A DNA stretch of 64,000 nucleotides from Paguma larvata. Its lineage: Eukaryota > Chordata > Mammalia > Carnivora > Viverridae. The notes below the pieces were generated by a model. It ran no database searches. It was not told where the DNA came from and saw only the letters and a list, made by a program, of their open reading frames with translations. The stretch is from positions 82,017,132 to 82,081,131 of the forward strand of contig CM057829.1 in NCBI GenBank assembly GCA_030068075.1, in the 5' to 3' direction. This document shows positions 1 to 12,400 of this stretch, piece after piece (the first letter of the stretch is position 1; the number at the start of each line of letters is the position of its first letter). A program made the position numbers and the translations under genes.

Positions 1-2310
1 ATGGGGGAACTTAGGTGTTACCCTACACATACATCCTCTGTGGCTAAGCCATTCATCCAGGAAAAAAATCCTTTCAAGTCATAGTCACATGAGGAGAATA
101 GTTTTCTGAGAATTAAAATGGAAATGAAACCTTAAAAGGTTGGTATTTTCTTAGTGGATACCATATTTAAAAATATGTTTAACATAATAGTCCAATTTAA
201 AGGAAAATGCTATCATTACAGATGTAAGATAGTAGTCTTTTATTCTTAACTACACACTAATCTCAAAGAATACAAAGCAAAGTATTTTCAACTACTAAAC
301 CTTAATATTGCAATCTTTTCTTATTAAGCTTTCTTTCCCCTCCTTTGACTCTCTCACATACTAAAAAGACCCCATAAGGAGTTGAGAATCCTTTAGGATT
401 ATAACGTGCCATGAGAAATAGCCCGCACACATATACTTTAGTAAATATGTAGAATCACAAAATGCAACTCTCGAAATTTAAATCTATAAATAAATCACCA
501 TTCCTATTGCAGCCAACCGTAAAGCAAAAAGGAAAAAGAAATGTTTAGTTTCTCCACTAACTTTTCCTTTTCATTACAAGGTCAATAGATGTAGGTGGGA
601 AGCTATTTTGGCTTTTCAGTTTCCCTGATTGCTCTAGATATATCAACTATTCACCTTCATGTTAGTGACTTCATTAAATTCTGATTTAGAAACTAATTTG
701 AAAGAAGCCTGACCTTTGAAATACAGAGGGTGACAAGAGGGCAAAGAAAGGAGGTGGAACAGATACTGCTGAGCAGATCTCAAATCATATTTATGCTTTA
801 AAAGCTACCTTATGAGCCATTCACCACTCACAATTTAGCTTTTTAATCCAAATTTTCACTTGAAAGTAGCCCCCGCTGACTCAAAAGTGTTATAACATGC
901 AGTGGCCAAGTGGGGGAGAAGTGCAACCTTCTCCCTTTGAAGGCAGGCTACCTGAGATCAGTAGGAGTTCACAGGTGGCCACACTTCAAAGAGGAGGCAC
1001 AGAGTCTCTGTTTCGGTCCAGCCCCTGGAACAGTTATTTCCCCCCCAGCAGCTTGGAGTTGCCTTTCATGTTCTACTTTCACTTAAGAAAGTAAATGAGG
1101 AGCATTAGAAGCAGGTCTTGATTAAAAGAATTTTAAAAGAAGCCAATGTCTTGGGAGGACCAGCTACCTTTTAAAACCTATGAATGCAAATGCTGGGTAG
1201 AAGGAAAGGTAAACCTGCAGGGGAGATTTTAAAAAGGAACCTATCTGACATTTTAGCAACTAAACTGCATCTCTTCAAGGAATTGGTTTTCTTCGGCACA
1301 AATTATGCTTAGAGACGGAGCTTTGTCTTTGCCGATAATTTATTTAACACAGGTTCACTGCAGAAATTATAATTTATAATAGTAATATTTCACAAGCCAG
1401 TAGCATGCAGGATAATACCAAAATAAGCCAATGGAGAAATACCATACTCCAAACCAATGAGAGATGAGTTACACTGTTCATCATTCCAGGCAAAGGGGAG
1501 ATGAAAGCTATAAAGTCAAATTTAATTGAGGTGTACCTTTTTACAGGTTAGTTCTTTGTAGAGTTAGCCCTTCCATCCAAAATCTGGGGATCAGCTTCTG
1601 GCTAAGGTCCCTGTTGTTGGGGCATAAGGCTAGTGGGTGACAGCACTGGTATTGGCAGGCAAGGTGGGCTGCTCTGAAGGTTAGTACTCTAGGGACCATT
1701 GCACAGCTTGCACCACTTGCCCACAAGGAGTAGTCTCACCAAGGCAGCAACAGATGGCTATGCAGTTTAACACCACTGCTGACCCGGGGTAGACTGGCTA
1801 CAGCAGGAGCAACCACCTCAAGATCTTCAGAGGGCCACTTAGATCAACAAAGGATAGCCTTGCCCATACCAAACACTCGGCAAGGCTTCACAGATTCTTG
1901 GTATTTAGAATCTAAACGTCCATTATGCTATAGTCACTTCTCCACACTCTTGTATTGATAAGCACCAGGTAGTTTGACAATTCCGCCAATATCATCCTGA
2001 CTCAGGCCTCCAAATTTACCCTTAGATCCAAACAACTTAAGCCATAAATGAGTAGATCAAAAACAACATCACGTAAGTCATAATCAAGTGGATTTGAAAT
2101 CCTAACAAACCAACATGCCACAAAATACAATGGGAATAAGAAAAAATATACATTTTGTAGCTGGTTATCTATTCAATAGCAGAGTTAGATTGAGAAAAGG
2201 CCCACAGCTGCTGAGTCCAGGTGGAAAGAACTTAGTGATATTAGTTGAAAAATAGCAATGACCAAATTTTAGCCATTAAATGTATTTCTTTACAACCAAC
2301 ACACAAGAAT
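1..2310. other. Non-coding, no identified repeat
   Basis: AT-rich sequence with no convincing frame, splice-flanked exon or recognised repeat. A somewhat more GC-rich, complex patch at about 1541-1880 contains a 61-codon minus-strand frame. That frame resembles no protein I know and has no poly(A) tail or flanking direct repeat, so I do not call it a pseudogene. The patch could be an old ERV or L1 5' fragment or single-copy sequence. Confidence 0.5.
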
Positions 2311-2321
2311 ATAGTTCTTAA

Positions 2322-2532
2322 GGGTGCCTTGGTTGGTTAAGTGACTGACTCTTGATTTCAGCTCAGGCCATGTTCTCACAGTTCATGAGATTGAGCACCG
2401 CATTGGGCTCTGTACTCATAGCATAGAGCCTGCTTGGGATTCTCTCCCTTTCTCTCTGCCCCTCCCCCACTCTTCTCTCTCTCTCTTTCTCTCTCTCTCT
2501 CTCCCAAAATAAACACTTTTATAAAAAAAAGA
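2322..2532 (+). mobile_element. CAN-SINE (feliform SINEC_Fc type), first of a tandem pair
   Basis: A tRNA-derived, L1-mobilised SINE. It has the head GGGTGCCTTGGTTGGTTAAG, the conserved core with TTGGGCTCTGTACTCATAGC, a (CT)n stretch and an AATAAACAC/A-rich tail. It is quite diverged. The next SINE begins 2-3 bp after its tail. The block TAGTTCTT occurs just before this copy (about 2312-2319) and just after the second copy (2722-2729), so the outer direct repeat brackets the pair. Confidence 0.93.
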
Positions 2533-2534
2533 AT

Positions 2535-2716
2535 GGGGTGCCTGGGTGGCTCAATCAGTTAAGTGCCAGACTCTTGGTTTCAGCTCAGGTCATGATCTCA
2601 GTTTGTGAGATAGAGCCCTGCCTGATTCTCTCACTCTATCTCTGTCTCTCTTCCCCTTCTCTGCTGGCACTCTCTCTCTCAAAATTAATTAAATAAATAA
2701 GTAAATAAAAGGTAAA
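2535..2716 (+). mobile_element. CAN-SINE (feliform SINEC_Fc type), second of a tandem pair
   Basis: The canonical head GGGGTGCCTGGGTGGCTCAA follows directly on the tail of the preceding SINE in the same orientation. Compared with the usual form, the middle GCTCTGTGCTGACAGC block is missing, so this is an internally deleted copy. The tail is AATTAATTAAATAAATAAG followed by an A-rich end. Confidence 0.93.
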
Positions 2717-2944
2717 AAAATCTAGTTCTTGAGAACATTTATCCATGACATTTACTGAAATAGATAAATGTAATATATTTATCATATATACTTCATTTTA
2801 TAGAAACAGAGACCTGAAATAATAGTGTTTCTGTTGTCACAGATAAATCGTTAAATCCCAATAATTTATATCAATAATAAAAAACTGAATTATTTATAAT
2901 CTAGAAAAAAAATCTATCTCAGTTTTGGCCACACGTAGAAAGCA

Positions 2945-3080
2945 TCTGGAATGCTGCAAGAAAAAAAGTTGCCTGGACTCCATCTGCTGATTTTAATTTA
3001 ATCAGGCTACGGTGGGCCTGGGCATAAGAATTTGAAGAGCTCCCCAGGTGATTTTCATGTGCCCTGAGAACAAGAGGTGC
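2945..3080. mobile_element. MER5A-like hAT-Charlie MITE fragment
   Basis: The arrangement GTTGCCTGGACTCC..TCTGCTGATTTTAATT..GGGCCTGGGCATAAGAATTT..GCTCCCCAGGTGATTTTCATG matches the body of MER5A-type non-autonomous hAT elements, which carry the same order of blocks. It is non-coding and old. It lies next to a second similar fragment at 3082-3230. Confidence 0.6.
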
Positions 3081-3081
3081 T

Positions 3082-3230
3082 CACCTAGAACTGAGCCTCT
3101 CGGATTCTAATGTGTATATAACCAGCTGGGGATCTTGTTAAACTGAATATTCTGACTCAGTGGGTCCGGAGTGGGGTCTGATATTCTGTGTTTGTAATGT
3201 GTTCCCAGGTGATGCCAGGCTGCCGGTCCC
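3082..3230. mobile_element. MER5A-like hAT-Charlie MITE
   Basis: The blocks ACCAGCTGGGGATCTTGTTAA, TTCTGACTCAGTGGGTCCGG, AGTGGGGTCTGATATTCTG and TTCCCAGGTGATGCCAGGC are the hallmark order of MER5A. It has no coding capacity. It lies head to tail with the preceding MER5A-like fragment, either two independent insertions or a local duplication. Confidence 0.75.
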
Positions 3231-3231
3231 C

Positions 3232-4815
3232 AGACCACCCATCCTGGAGCAATAATTTAGTGTTTCTCAGCTCAGGAAAGGGGCGTAGGTTGGAATCACG
3301 AAGGCATTCAGGTTGAAACTATTTATATTCTCATAACCTCCAGTCTGAATAGACACCCTACCTGCCCCCAATTGCCCCAACTCCATCTGCCACTGTTTCT
3401 CATCTTTCACGGTAGGCTTGTTGCTAAAGGTCATTAAATCTGGTTTCTGGAATAATCTCTGGAAGGCAGGGCTGGGACTTTAAAATGCAGTCACTAATAG
3501 AAATTGCATACTGGGATATTTCAAATGAAGAAACTGCTTACTACATGTAACTAAAAAAGCAGCTCTGCATTGTTAAATTTCTACTGTCTTTATGTCGAGC
3601 TCAATGCCAGCAAGAATGCTAAGTGGGTCTTTACTCTGATTGGTCCATATTCATGACTTTGATTCAAGGAAGGGATAGGCTGAGTGAAAGAGCCATCTGA
3701 ACCTAAGGAGGAAACTCGATATCCAGATTGGCAGAGATGAGACCATTCTGTACGCACACGCGGGGATATCACCATGACCTGGAACACACAACCCCAGGGG
3801 AGCCTGTGTGGGTCCCAGGCTGCTGACCATGCAGACTGCTCTAGCCCTGCTAGGAGAGTTTCAAGTTCTTTACCCACAGACCTTTTAAATAAACTACAAT
3901 ATTGGAAAAGTATAAGCAAGAACTCCACAGACTATCTCTCAAAACTTCTTATGTTCTATGGCAATGTAGTATTTAGAAAGATAATGGGCTTTTGAATATA
4001 AAAAAACCTGAGTTTTTGAGTATGGGCTCTGAAAGAATTTGAGTCTCTAAATACTAATGTATGCATCTCTAAGCCTCCTAGTTACCTACTGAAGATCCTC
4101 CAATCTTGTAATGGCCTGGCTGCCTGGGAGCCTGCCTTGGATCCTGCAGGTGTAGCTTCTAATAAAGTCACTGTTTTCCAAACTCAAACAATGCACTGGA
4201 ACAACAGTTTAAGAGAGCTTTAACACCTACCACAAATCATGACATGACCTAAAAACACTTAGACCCTTTCATTGAGGGACAGTCAGTAGACTAAAGGTCC
4301 TTTGATTGCAGGTATCTCTTCCTTCCTGCCATCTGGCCTTACCTTGGGCAGCCTTAATTGTCCTGGACCAGTCTTCCTTACTCTGAATCCTGGGGGCCAG
4401 AAAGGGAATGTATCCTTTCCCATGAGATCTCAAGGAATCTTATGCAAATTGATCCACCTGCTCCCTAGATCTGAATAAGACAAAACGAGACGATATTGCT
4501 AAGAAACAAGTTTTGTTAGGTTCTGGCCCCAGGCATTACCTTACTTGATGTTCTTTTATCATTTAATCAGTCACTTGCCTATGGAGCGATAGACAATCTT
4601 CCAGAAACTGAGGATTTAGAAATTAAACATAGGAACAAAACCCTCATCCCTGAAGTGCAGATTCTCCAGATTAGGGGAGAAGGTCTACCATATTACAAGA
4701 AAACTATACTTTATTGCAAATTTACCATTTACCACATATCATATTTAGGGTCTTTTATAGATTTATCTATTTACTCCTCCCAACAGTCTCTTAGGATGTA
4801 TATGGAGGAGAGCAA
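3232..4815. other. Non-coding, no identified repeat
   Basis: Nothing supported. Two overlapping open frames on opposite strands (3590-3928 minus, 112 codons; 3774-3995 plus, 73 codons) show no known motif and look like chance frames. Confidence 0.5.
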
Positions 4816-4817
4816 AC

Positions 4818-4960
4818 TTTAGCAGACATCAGAATCACCAGCAGAACTTGTTAAGCTATAACTTGCCCCTAACCACCAGAGTTTCTGATTCGGTGGCAGG
4901 GGGAGTAGAATTTTCTTTTGTAAGACATTCACAGGTGATGTTCATGCAACTAGTCTGGGA
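4818..4960. mobile_element. MER5A-like hAT-Charlie MITE
   Basis: ATCAGAATCACCAGCAGAAC, CTTGTTAAGC, AGAGTTTCTGATTCGGTGG and CACAGGTGATGTTCATG follow the MER5A block order. It is about 140 bp, non-coding and ancient. Confidence 0.7.
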
Positions 4961-4999
4961 TAAACACTCAGAATAACTGGATTCGAGAACATTTACTCA

Positions 5000-5180
5000 A
5001 CAAATAAATAGAGCCAACACTGATGAAGTACCTAGTGCGTGGAGAGTACTGTTTTAAACGTTTTATGTGAATCATCTCATTTAGTTCTTACAACAATCCT
5101 ATGAGATAGAAATTATTACCAGCCCAATCTCACAGATGAGAAATCTGAAGAACAGGCCAGCGATCTCCCCAAATTCACAT
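5000..5180 (-). mobile_element. MIR SINE fragment
   Basis: Mammal-wide interspersed repeat read in reverse. Near the start it has the complement of the 3' end, then ATCTCATTTAGTTCTTACAAC, then the core complement CAGATGAGAAATCTGAAGAAC. The order matches MIR on the minus strand. It is ancient and diverged. Confidence 0.75.
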
Positions 5181-5399
5181 GGTTTGCAAATCTGTAATCC
5201 TGTTGGAGTATAAACTCAGTGTGAACTCTATAAACTCTTTCTTCTGTGCAAATGGTGGGGGCTTCTCACTAGGAAGTCCTACCTCAGGCGGGAAGGATCC
5301 AGTAACAAACAAGACTAACAAAATCTCTGCTTTCACAGAAAGAAAAGGACTGGGTTTGCTGTACTTTGGGATGTGATATATGTGTTGAAGCATGAAGAA

Positions 5400-5790
5400 T
5401 GAGGTGATGGCAACTCAAAGAACCAAGGAAAGGACTGTAGGAGCAGAGAGAAACATGCCTGACATAGAGTGGCATCTGAATATCAGATAGCAGTTGGCTA
5501 AGGGAAGAGAGGTACAGAATGTGGTCAGAGAGGATGCATGGGCCAAATGACAGAGCTTTGAAGGTCATTGTAAAAAAAATAAAGTTAATCTTATTTTCGG
5601 GGCTGTGCAAACCAACTGAAGGGTTTCCAGAAGTAACGGCATCTAACTTTTGTCTTTAAAAAGATTATGTTTGTGGCTGCGATGAGAGAAGGCTACAAGA
5701 AGGCAAGTTTAGAAACAGAAAAGCCAGTCAAAGGACTATTGCAGGAGACCGGATGAAAGACGACACAGCCAGAATGATGTGAGAGGCATC
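5400..5790. repeat. Ancient interspersed repeat, family not assigned
   Basis: The text from GTCAGAGAGGATGCATGGGC through TTGAAGGTCATTGTAA, AAAAAGATTATGTTTGTGGC and CTATTGCAGGAGACCGGATG resembles a common old mammalian repeat in which GACATGATCTGAC and ATCACTCTGGCTGCTGTG blocks precede GGAGACCAGTTAGGAGGCT. I cannot name the family with confidence. Overlapping short frames here are not coding. Confidence 0.45.
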
Positions 5791-5850
5791 ACAGAACACC
5801 TGGCACAACGTTAGTGCTTAATAAATGGCAGCGAGTATTAATATTAGTCC
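5790..5850 (+). mobile_element. MIR 3' end fragment
   Basis: The block ACACCTGGCACAACGTTAGT followed by GCTTAATAAATGGCAGCGAG and TATTAATATTAG matches the 3' end of MIR (CACATAGTAAGCGCTCAATAAATG). This is a short ancient fragment. Confidence 0.6.
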
Positions 5851-6354
5851 GAGGGTGAGCCGTAGGGTCTCTCTGTAGTGTTCTCACCAGGCCATTGTCA
5901 GGGGCCGGAGCCATCACTGGTGTCATACTTTCCCAAACAGCATTTCCTTACTCAAACCAGGTTGTTTGGAATTCTGAAAAAAGCATTTTAGATAGTACAT
6001 TGCTCAGTCTCATTATAGGATGCTAATTATAGCATTTTAAAGATTCTGATATTGGCATAAATTAGTAAGTATAATTAGCTAAAATCTTCATGTCTCCTTG
6101 ATCTTTGTTCTCAGAGTGGTATTTGTGAATAAAAGTGAAAATGGATTCAAGGAACTCTATGTCCTCGATTCCAAAAGGTTCCTACTTCTTTTAGTAAGAT
6201 TTAAAGTGTTTGGCGTTGGGAACCCTTTCAAAATTATGTGCCCAATGAAAGGAATAGTGTGTTTCTTTTTCCCTGAAAAATTGTTTAAAGTAGGCAGTAT
6301 ATCATTCAATTAATACATTCTTGGAATCATAAGAGTGTTTACGAATCATAAACA

Positions 6355-6635
6355 CAGCCTGCTGGCAAGAGTGGGCTGCATATGGGCACAGGCTGTAACT
6401 TATTGATCCCTACTCTCCGCCATTTTCTAGCTATGTGACATTGGACGGTTCGTTTAGTTATTTAAAACTCAGTTTTCTCATCTGTGAAAATGGGAATAAT
6501 AGTAGTTCTAAATTCAAAGATTTAGAGTGAGAATCAAAAGAGACAGTATTTGTAGAACACACGGCATAATATTAAGTACCTGTCAAATGCTCAAGAAATC
6601 TTCCCCTCATCGTTACTATTATTTATCCTTTATTG
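6355..6635 (+). mobile_element. MIR SINE
   Basis: Good MIR order. AGCTATGTGACATTGGAC is followed by AACTCAGTTTTCTCATCTGT, GAAAATGGGAATAATAGTAG and the 3' part GTCAAATGCTCAAGAAATC with TTACTATTATT. The core-SINE segment is well preserved for such an old element. Confidence 0.88.
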
Positions 6636-6639
6636 ACAG

Positions 6640-6815
6640 AATTATTTTAGGCAGTTGTATTAAGATATAAGTGACCTACAATAAATTGCATATGTTTAAA
6701 GTGTACCATTAAACAAATTTCAATATATCTATACACTCATGAAATCGTTACAGGTAAATACATACATCCATACAAAATAAAACAAACCCCATAACCCCCA
6801 AACATCATCGATTAA
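6640..6815. mobile_element. L1M-type LINE-1 fragment (non-coding part)
   Basis: GTATTAAGATATAAGTGACC, ATATGTTTAAAGTGTACCAT and ACCCCATAACCCCCAAAC resemble the frequently seen old L1 segment with TTGAGATATAATTCACATACC and TTTAAAGTGTACAATTCAG. It is short and diverged. I cannot fix its orientation relative to ORF2. Confidence 0.5.
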
Positions 6816-7643
6816 AAAATGAGAGGATTTTCTCAACACAGTGAGGTAATATTGAACATGACTTTTCCCTGTGCATCATACAGTGAATATAACAGAGAAA
6901 GTGATGTACTATAGAAATTCACAATACGGAAACCTACAGCTAGAACGAAAATCCTCTAGGGCTATGAAAATTTGCTCCTTATATGATTTGGGAAGAAAAA
7001 CTTCCAATGTTTTAGAATATTGTCCAGATTTGATAGGGGAACAAAAACAGTAAGCTCAACAGAATGCTGAAAGAGTGTGATTCGCCTGGGGCTTAGCAAG
7101 AGACTCTCAGAAGGACCGAAGCGTTGTGCAGATTTCTTTTAGGGTAAGGTTCGTGAACATGTTCTTCATCTAACCACTATCATATCACTTAGGGCTTAGG
7201 AGCAAATTAAATAGCACATTTTATTCTATATTATAGTGAAAACTCTACGAGAATATAACAAAGCTGTAGGAAACAATGCAGGTGGACTATCGCCTTTGGG
7301 ACATAAAATCTAAACGCCATCACTTAAATTATCATTCTAACACTGAACAATTTTTACAAAAGTACAAATGTCTCCTGTTTTGCCCATTTAAAAAAAAAAT
7401 CTTCCTAAAGTTTGCCTGTGGGTGTCTTTGAGAAAGGTAGAAACTTCTACCATGACTTTCATTATAAAACCACGTTTGTCATCTTCTGTCACTTTAGTTT
7501 AGTTTCTTTGGTGTCTAAGTCTCGTTCAAACAATTAAGTAGCTAAATACTTTGCATGGAATATTTATCAAAAGTTCTTTTTCATACAAATAAGGACCACT
7601 AATTAAATCTCTTGAGTGACTTCTGATACTCAAAGACTCTCCT

Positions 7644-7850
7644 TTTTTTTTTTATGTTTTTATTTATTTTTAAGAGACATAGAGACAGAGTGTGAGCAGG
7701 GGAAGGGCAGAGAGAGGAAGACACAGAATCCGAAGCTGTCTCCAGGCTCTGAGCCATCAGCACAGAACCCGACACGGGCCTCGAACACACAGACTGTGAG
7801 ATCATGACCTGAGCTCGGCCGCCTAACCAACTGAGCCACCCAGGCGCCCC
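7644..7850 (-). mobile_element. CAN-SINE (feliform SINEC_Fc type) with target-site duplication
   Basis: A reverse-oriented SINE. A poly(T) start at 7644 corresponds to its tail, and the head complement GCCACCCAGGCGCCCC ends at 7850. It is bracketed by a 15-bp direct repeat with one mismatch, CTCAAAGACTCTCCT at 7629-7643 and CTCAAAGACACTCCT at 7851-7865. That is the signature of L1-endonuclease insertion. The overlapping 106-codon minus frame is SINE sequence plus flank. Confidence 0.95.
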
Positions 7851-7865
7851 CTCAAAGACACTCCT

Positions 7866-8865
7866 AAATAAGCTAGTTAATGTATGTTCTATCTGGAGGC
7901 AGAGTGCTTTCTTTAGCAAAATGACTTAAATCGTATGCGGTAAAAGAGCACTTCTAGCAGGAATCATGAAAATTACTCCATTAGTGCCAATGGTTGAAAA
8001 ATAATGTTACCTTTATGTATTTGTAGGAAGCACTGAATTTTATTCAGAAATCTTGCCTATAAACTCATCCTTTACACCTGAGAGATATTGCACATAGTTG
8101 CTCTTTATTTTCCTCCCCAATTCTATAGCTTAATATAAACGATCAATTCATTACCTAGTATGTTTCATAAAATATACACAGCATTTACATTTTCATTTGT
8201 TTCCCATTATGTGTCTCGTATATTTTGCTATGCACTATAGGGAGCAAAAAATGAATGACCTTTCCTGCTATTCTCTTTATTGTAGGTTTGAGTTTTTCCT
8301 TTTACTTCCTCTAGAGATGACTGAAAGGGAGAAATTCAGGAGCCAGATGAGAATGCTGATTCCTAGGCTGATCACGGCCTTCCTGCTTTAAGTCAATCAG
8401 TAAATCAGTGCTTTCTCCTTGAAACGGTGAGCTTCCTTAAAGAAAATAAATGGGCTCATTCCCGTGCAGAGCTAGATAGGGACATAGTGGAGAACTTTTG
8501 GACACAGTGGGTAGCTGTTAGTTGAAAAGCCAGCAGAAGCATAGCGGGGTGAGTACAGAAAGACAAAGACAGTATGGATGAAGTTGGCAAATTATGAGCT
8601 ATAGCAGACACATTGTGAAACACCAAAGCTGTTTGCAGGGCGAGTATAAAACTGTATTGTCAAGACACAACCTAGCTTTCTTTGATTCCTCTTGACCTTG
8701 CCACACTCATCCAATCCACTAGGATGGCCAAGACTCATCCAGACCATTTCCCAAATCCCACTCTTCATTTCCTCTAAATGATCCGTGTGTAAATCACCAT
8801 CTCCTAGCTGGTCCCCTTCCTTCCACTCTGGCCCTGAAGTGGCCCCCACCTAACACTATCCCCAA
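7866..8865. other. Non-coding, no identified repeat
   Basis: AT-rich single-copy-looking DNA. Small frames at 8197-8391 and 8592-8849 have no recognisable similarity. Confidence 0.5.
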
Positions 8866-8869
8866 ACCC

Positions 8870-9465
8870 ACACACAGGAGCCAGTTTTCTGCCTTTAACT
8901 GGATCTTCTCACTTGCCCCTGCATTAAACTCTTTCCTGCTTATTAATGACCATTAGAATAAAGTCTGAATTCTTTACCAATCTTTTGATCCCAATATAGT
9001 TTGTGCCCATATTCCCTTCTTCACTTCACACTCCCCTTTCCTTGTCTCTCAAACTCCAGACACACCTGGCCTTTCTTTTAGTCCTAGCATATAAAAAGCT
9101 TGTTTCTACCCTGAGTCGTTTCACAGTTACTTCCCTGCGATATTCTTCATCCTGATTTTCACATCCTCCGAATCCGTCTTCTTGTAGAGAACTCCCCTGA
9201 CGACTTGAGCTTAAGTAGCCCTCGTTTTTCAATCCAGCACATTTCCCAATTACATTTTTCTGCATGATAATCATCAGTAAAATATATCTTCTTCTTCCTG
9301 TTTTCTTTTTTGTTTATCATCTGCTTCCCTTCTTTCACTATGTTGTAAATTTCACTATAGCAGGAACCTTGGTTGTCTGGTACACTCTTCTACTCTTGAC
9401 CGAGGAGAGTACCTAACATACATGCAAGGCTCACTATTTACTGAATGAATGAATAATACACTCTT
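8870..9465 (+). mobile_element. L2 LINE 3' region
   Basis: This matches the 3' part of L2. It has the ATTAGAATAAAGTCTGAATTC and CACACCTGGCCTTTC type blocks, then GAGAACTCCCCTGACGAC, TTCACTATAGCAGGAACCTT and the terminal TACCTAACATACATGCAAGG followed by CTGAATGAATGAATAA. No ORF survives. The minus-strand frame at 9026-9274 lies inside it and is not a gene. Confidence 0.7.
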
Positions 9466-12400
9466 ACCTTTGTCTGTACCCCATTAAATTAGGGTTGTCT
9501 GTGATCTGCCATTATTTCCTTTAGTTCTCTCTTCTGGATCTTCTTCATTTTATATAGAGATGCTAGGGGAGGGGGGCTTGTAGAGTATTTCTAATTTCTA
9601 ATGTGACCAATTTTGATTGCCTTAATTCATTTCAATTAGCATTTACGAAACCTAGAAATATTAAATGTACAATATACTTGAAAAACCCTCAAATTCACGT
9701 ACAGTTTGAAAAAGTCCAAACCAAACTGAATAAGTATTTAGTCCGCGTGCTTGCAAATCATTCTGACGTTTGCTAAATAATTTTCTTATGTTCTTTTTCT
9801 TCCTTTGCTAATTTTTCACCACAGTTTGTCTTAGCTCTATACATCTCTGTGTATTATCTACACATGAAATCTAAAACAGTGAGCAGTTTAATTAAGTGCA
9901 CACTTAGCATCATAACTATTACCCTCTCAAAATGTTTTCTTTTATATTTATCTTGTGTAGATATTGCAAACAAGTCCATTTTGGATAAGAATGCCTGCTT
10001 AGAATTCTTCCTATTATGTTTTCAACACCTGACCTTGGAAGTCTGACAAGCTGCAATTTCATCTCCTATCAAGGATATAGTTATACACTGACATATATAT
10101 AAGTATCTAATGTCTCTCCAAATGCACACCAAATATTTATGTGCTACTGCCCACACTCTCACCAAATATTGCAACAATCAATCCTTTAAAAGGGAGATTT
10201 TATATATTAAAGCAAACCTGACACCTAAAAAAATCCGAAATTACATACAATATACATAAGGGCATGGTTATCAGTGAATAGTTGTAAACAGAACAGAACT
10301 CCAGAATTTTTGCCTGAAAAATCCCCCTTAGAAGTCATCTACTTTAACTATTTCACTGCATAGTTTAGGAACCAGAAACCAAAAAAAGAAAAGGCGGATT
10401 GGAAATAGATTTGGGAAAAGCAACAGAATAGTACCTAAACACCTAGTCACTTGATCTTCATATCCCAAATATAAGAATGATTTAATTGCTCGGCCTATAG
10501 TATGCATGCAATAAATACTATTTGAGTTACTGTTAAAGGATTACATTGTCTGTTCTAGGTTAAAACAAATCAGAGTAAACATCATGGAAAGAAATCTTTT
10601 CGTGTTTATAGCATTGCATGATGTTGTGTTTAATGCATGCATTTTAAAAAATATTACTGAGCGAAGCATGCCTGAATTCTAATCTTAATCAGCCAATGTC
10701 AGGCTTCGAACATGCAAAGACTCTAGTTATGACCTAGAATAGGTCCCCAATTTTAACAGTTAACAGTTCCCCTTTTAGAGGAATTGATCGCAGATGTGCT
10801 TGAGGTTTAACCGAACTGACCGATGGTCCACCCCATGTAGCATTCAGGGAAGTATTATCCTTGGGTTTAGAGCTATAGCTACTCTCTGCAGAACCTGGCA
10901 CAGTTTGCATCTCTGCCTTTTTGAATCATGGTCAATGCCTTTGCTCATAAAGAACCACTCCTTTCGGGTTGCTCAATGCCAGATTGTTCTCGCTGCTATT
11001 GTCTCTCAGCAGGCCAAAGCTGTGTAGCATCCTTTAACACGGAAGGGTATGTCGACATTGTCAATTCCTCATATTTATAAGTATTGCATTTGTGGGGATG
11101 AAATATAGCCAAATCCATATCATATCCAGCCTGTCTTTCCCACAACTGTCATTTCTTTGGCTTGAAGTAGGCAATGCTTAATTTCCAGGGAGCAAATCTA
11201 GCCTTCTTTCAGAGTGGCGTTTGGAAAGGGATTTAGGTCTCACACTAAACAGACTTCTTGTTCTACGAGTATCAAAAATCAGTGTGGTCACAAGAAAGAA
11301 AGAGGGGAAAAGGAAGCTGAAAAGTCCAGGAATATTTGCAGTCTTTCAAAACACAGTGAGATAGAAAGCTCTTAGACACTAGCAAATATATATGGCATTT
11401 ATTATATTTGAGATCAATTAAAAAAATAATACCCGCTTTAGTGCAAAAAAAGATTTCACCAATTCAGTTCTGCAAAATGTTATGACATTCGGAAACATGT
11501 ATGGTTTTGTACAACATGTGGCTCGAGAACTACCTGCAGTGTGATAGAAGGACTGAACAAAATTATGAGAAATACAATCAAAAAGATGTAAATTTAACAG
11601 CCTGGAACTGGAGCATTAAGAGGTCTTAAAACGTTCACCCATTATTAATTCCAGATAGTAAATTCTAAGTAACTGTCATTGAGAAAATCTGTATCTTAAG
11701 ATAACATTCCAAGAACACTAAATCACAATAAACTCATGAACAGTTGTAGGGACAAAAGACACACTTGACAGCTTTCTGTTTGGGGCTGATCAAGAGTAAA
11801 AAAGCAACAAAAAGTCAGCTGACAATCATGGCTTGATGAATCAAACTAGCTACCATTGTTTCAAAATACTCCTTTTTGACTTTTAATAATAAAACTTTGT
11901 TAAGAAGGTATAATTACCTGTTTATTAGGTTGCAGTATTATTACTACTTAGCGGACTATTTCATTGGCTTCAGAAGAAAACAAAGTACTGTATGTTTATT
12001 TGAAGTAAATCTGTTTAGTGAGAGAAAATATGAGGTTAGTTTCTGTTATTCCAAAGAAAGAAAATTTCAGCATTTTAAATAGTGTCTTTAAACCTAAATT
12101 AAGCTAGAATTACACTGTTTTAGGAGTGATCTGTTTGTAATATAGGCAATACTAGGCTATTGTTTTACTGTCCCAGAGTAATGGGTTTTTTTTGAGATAT
12201 TTTCCTTTTCATTGTACAACATCAAGGTTGTTTTATTCAGGGGAAAAAAAGCGAAAAACATACAGATGATGTAGGACAATAAGAATGCAAACATTATAAG
12301 AACATTAATCATGTAAGTAGTTCAGCAAATATTATCCGTACCATTGCAGCCCATTTGTCCTTTTTTGTTGTGTCTTATATCACTGTATTATGATAAACTA

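Noticed and set aside
4140..4200. AATAAAGTCACTG as an LTR end
   Set aside because: Only the poly(A)-like word is suggestive; the upstream text lacks LTR structure.
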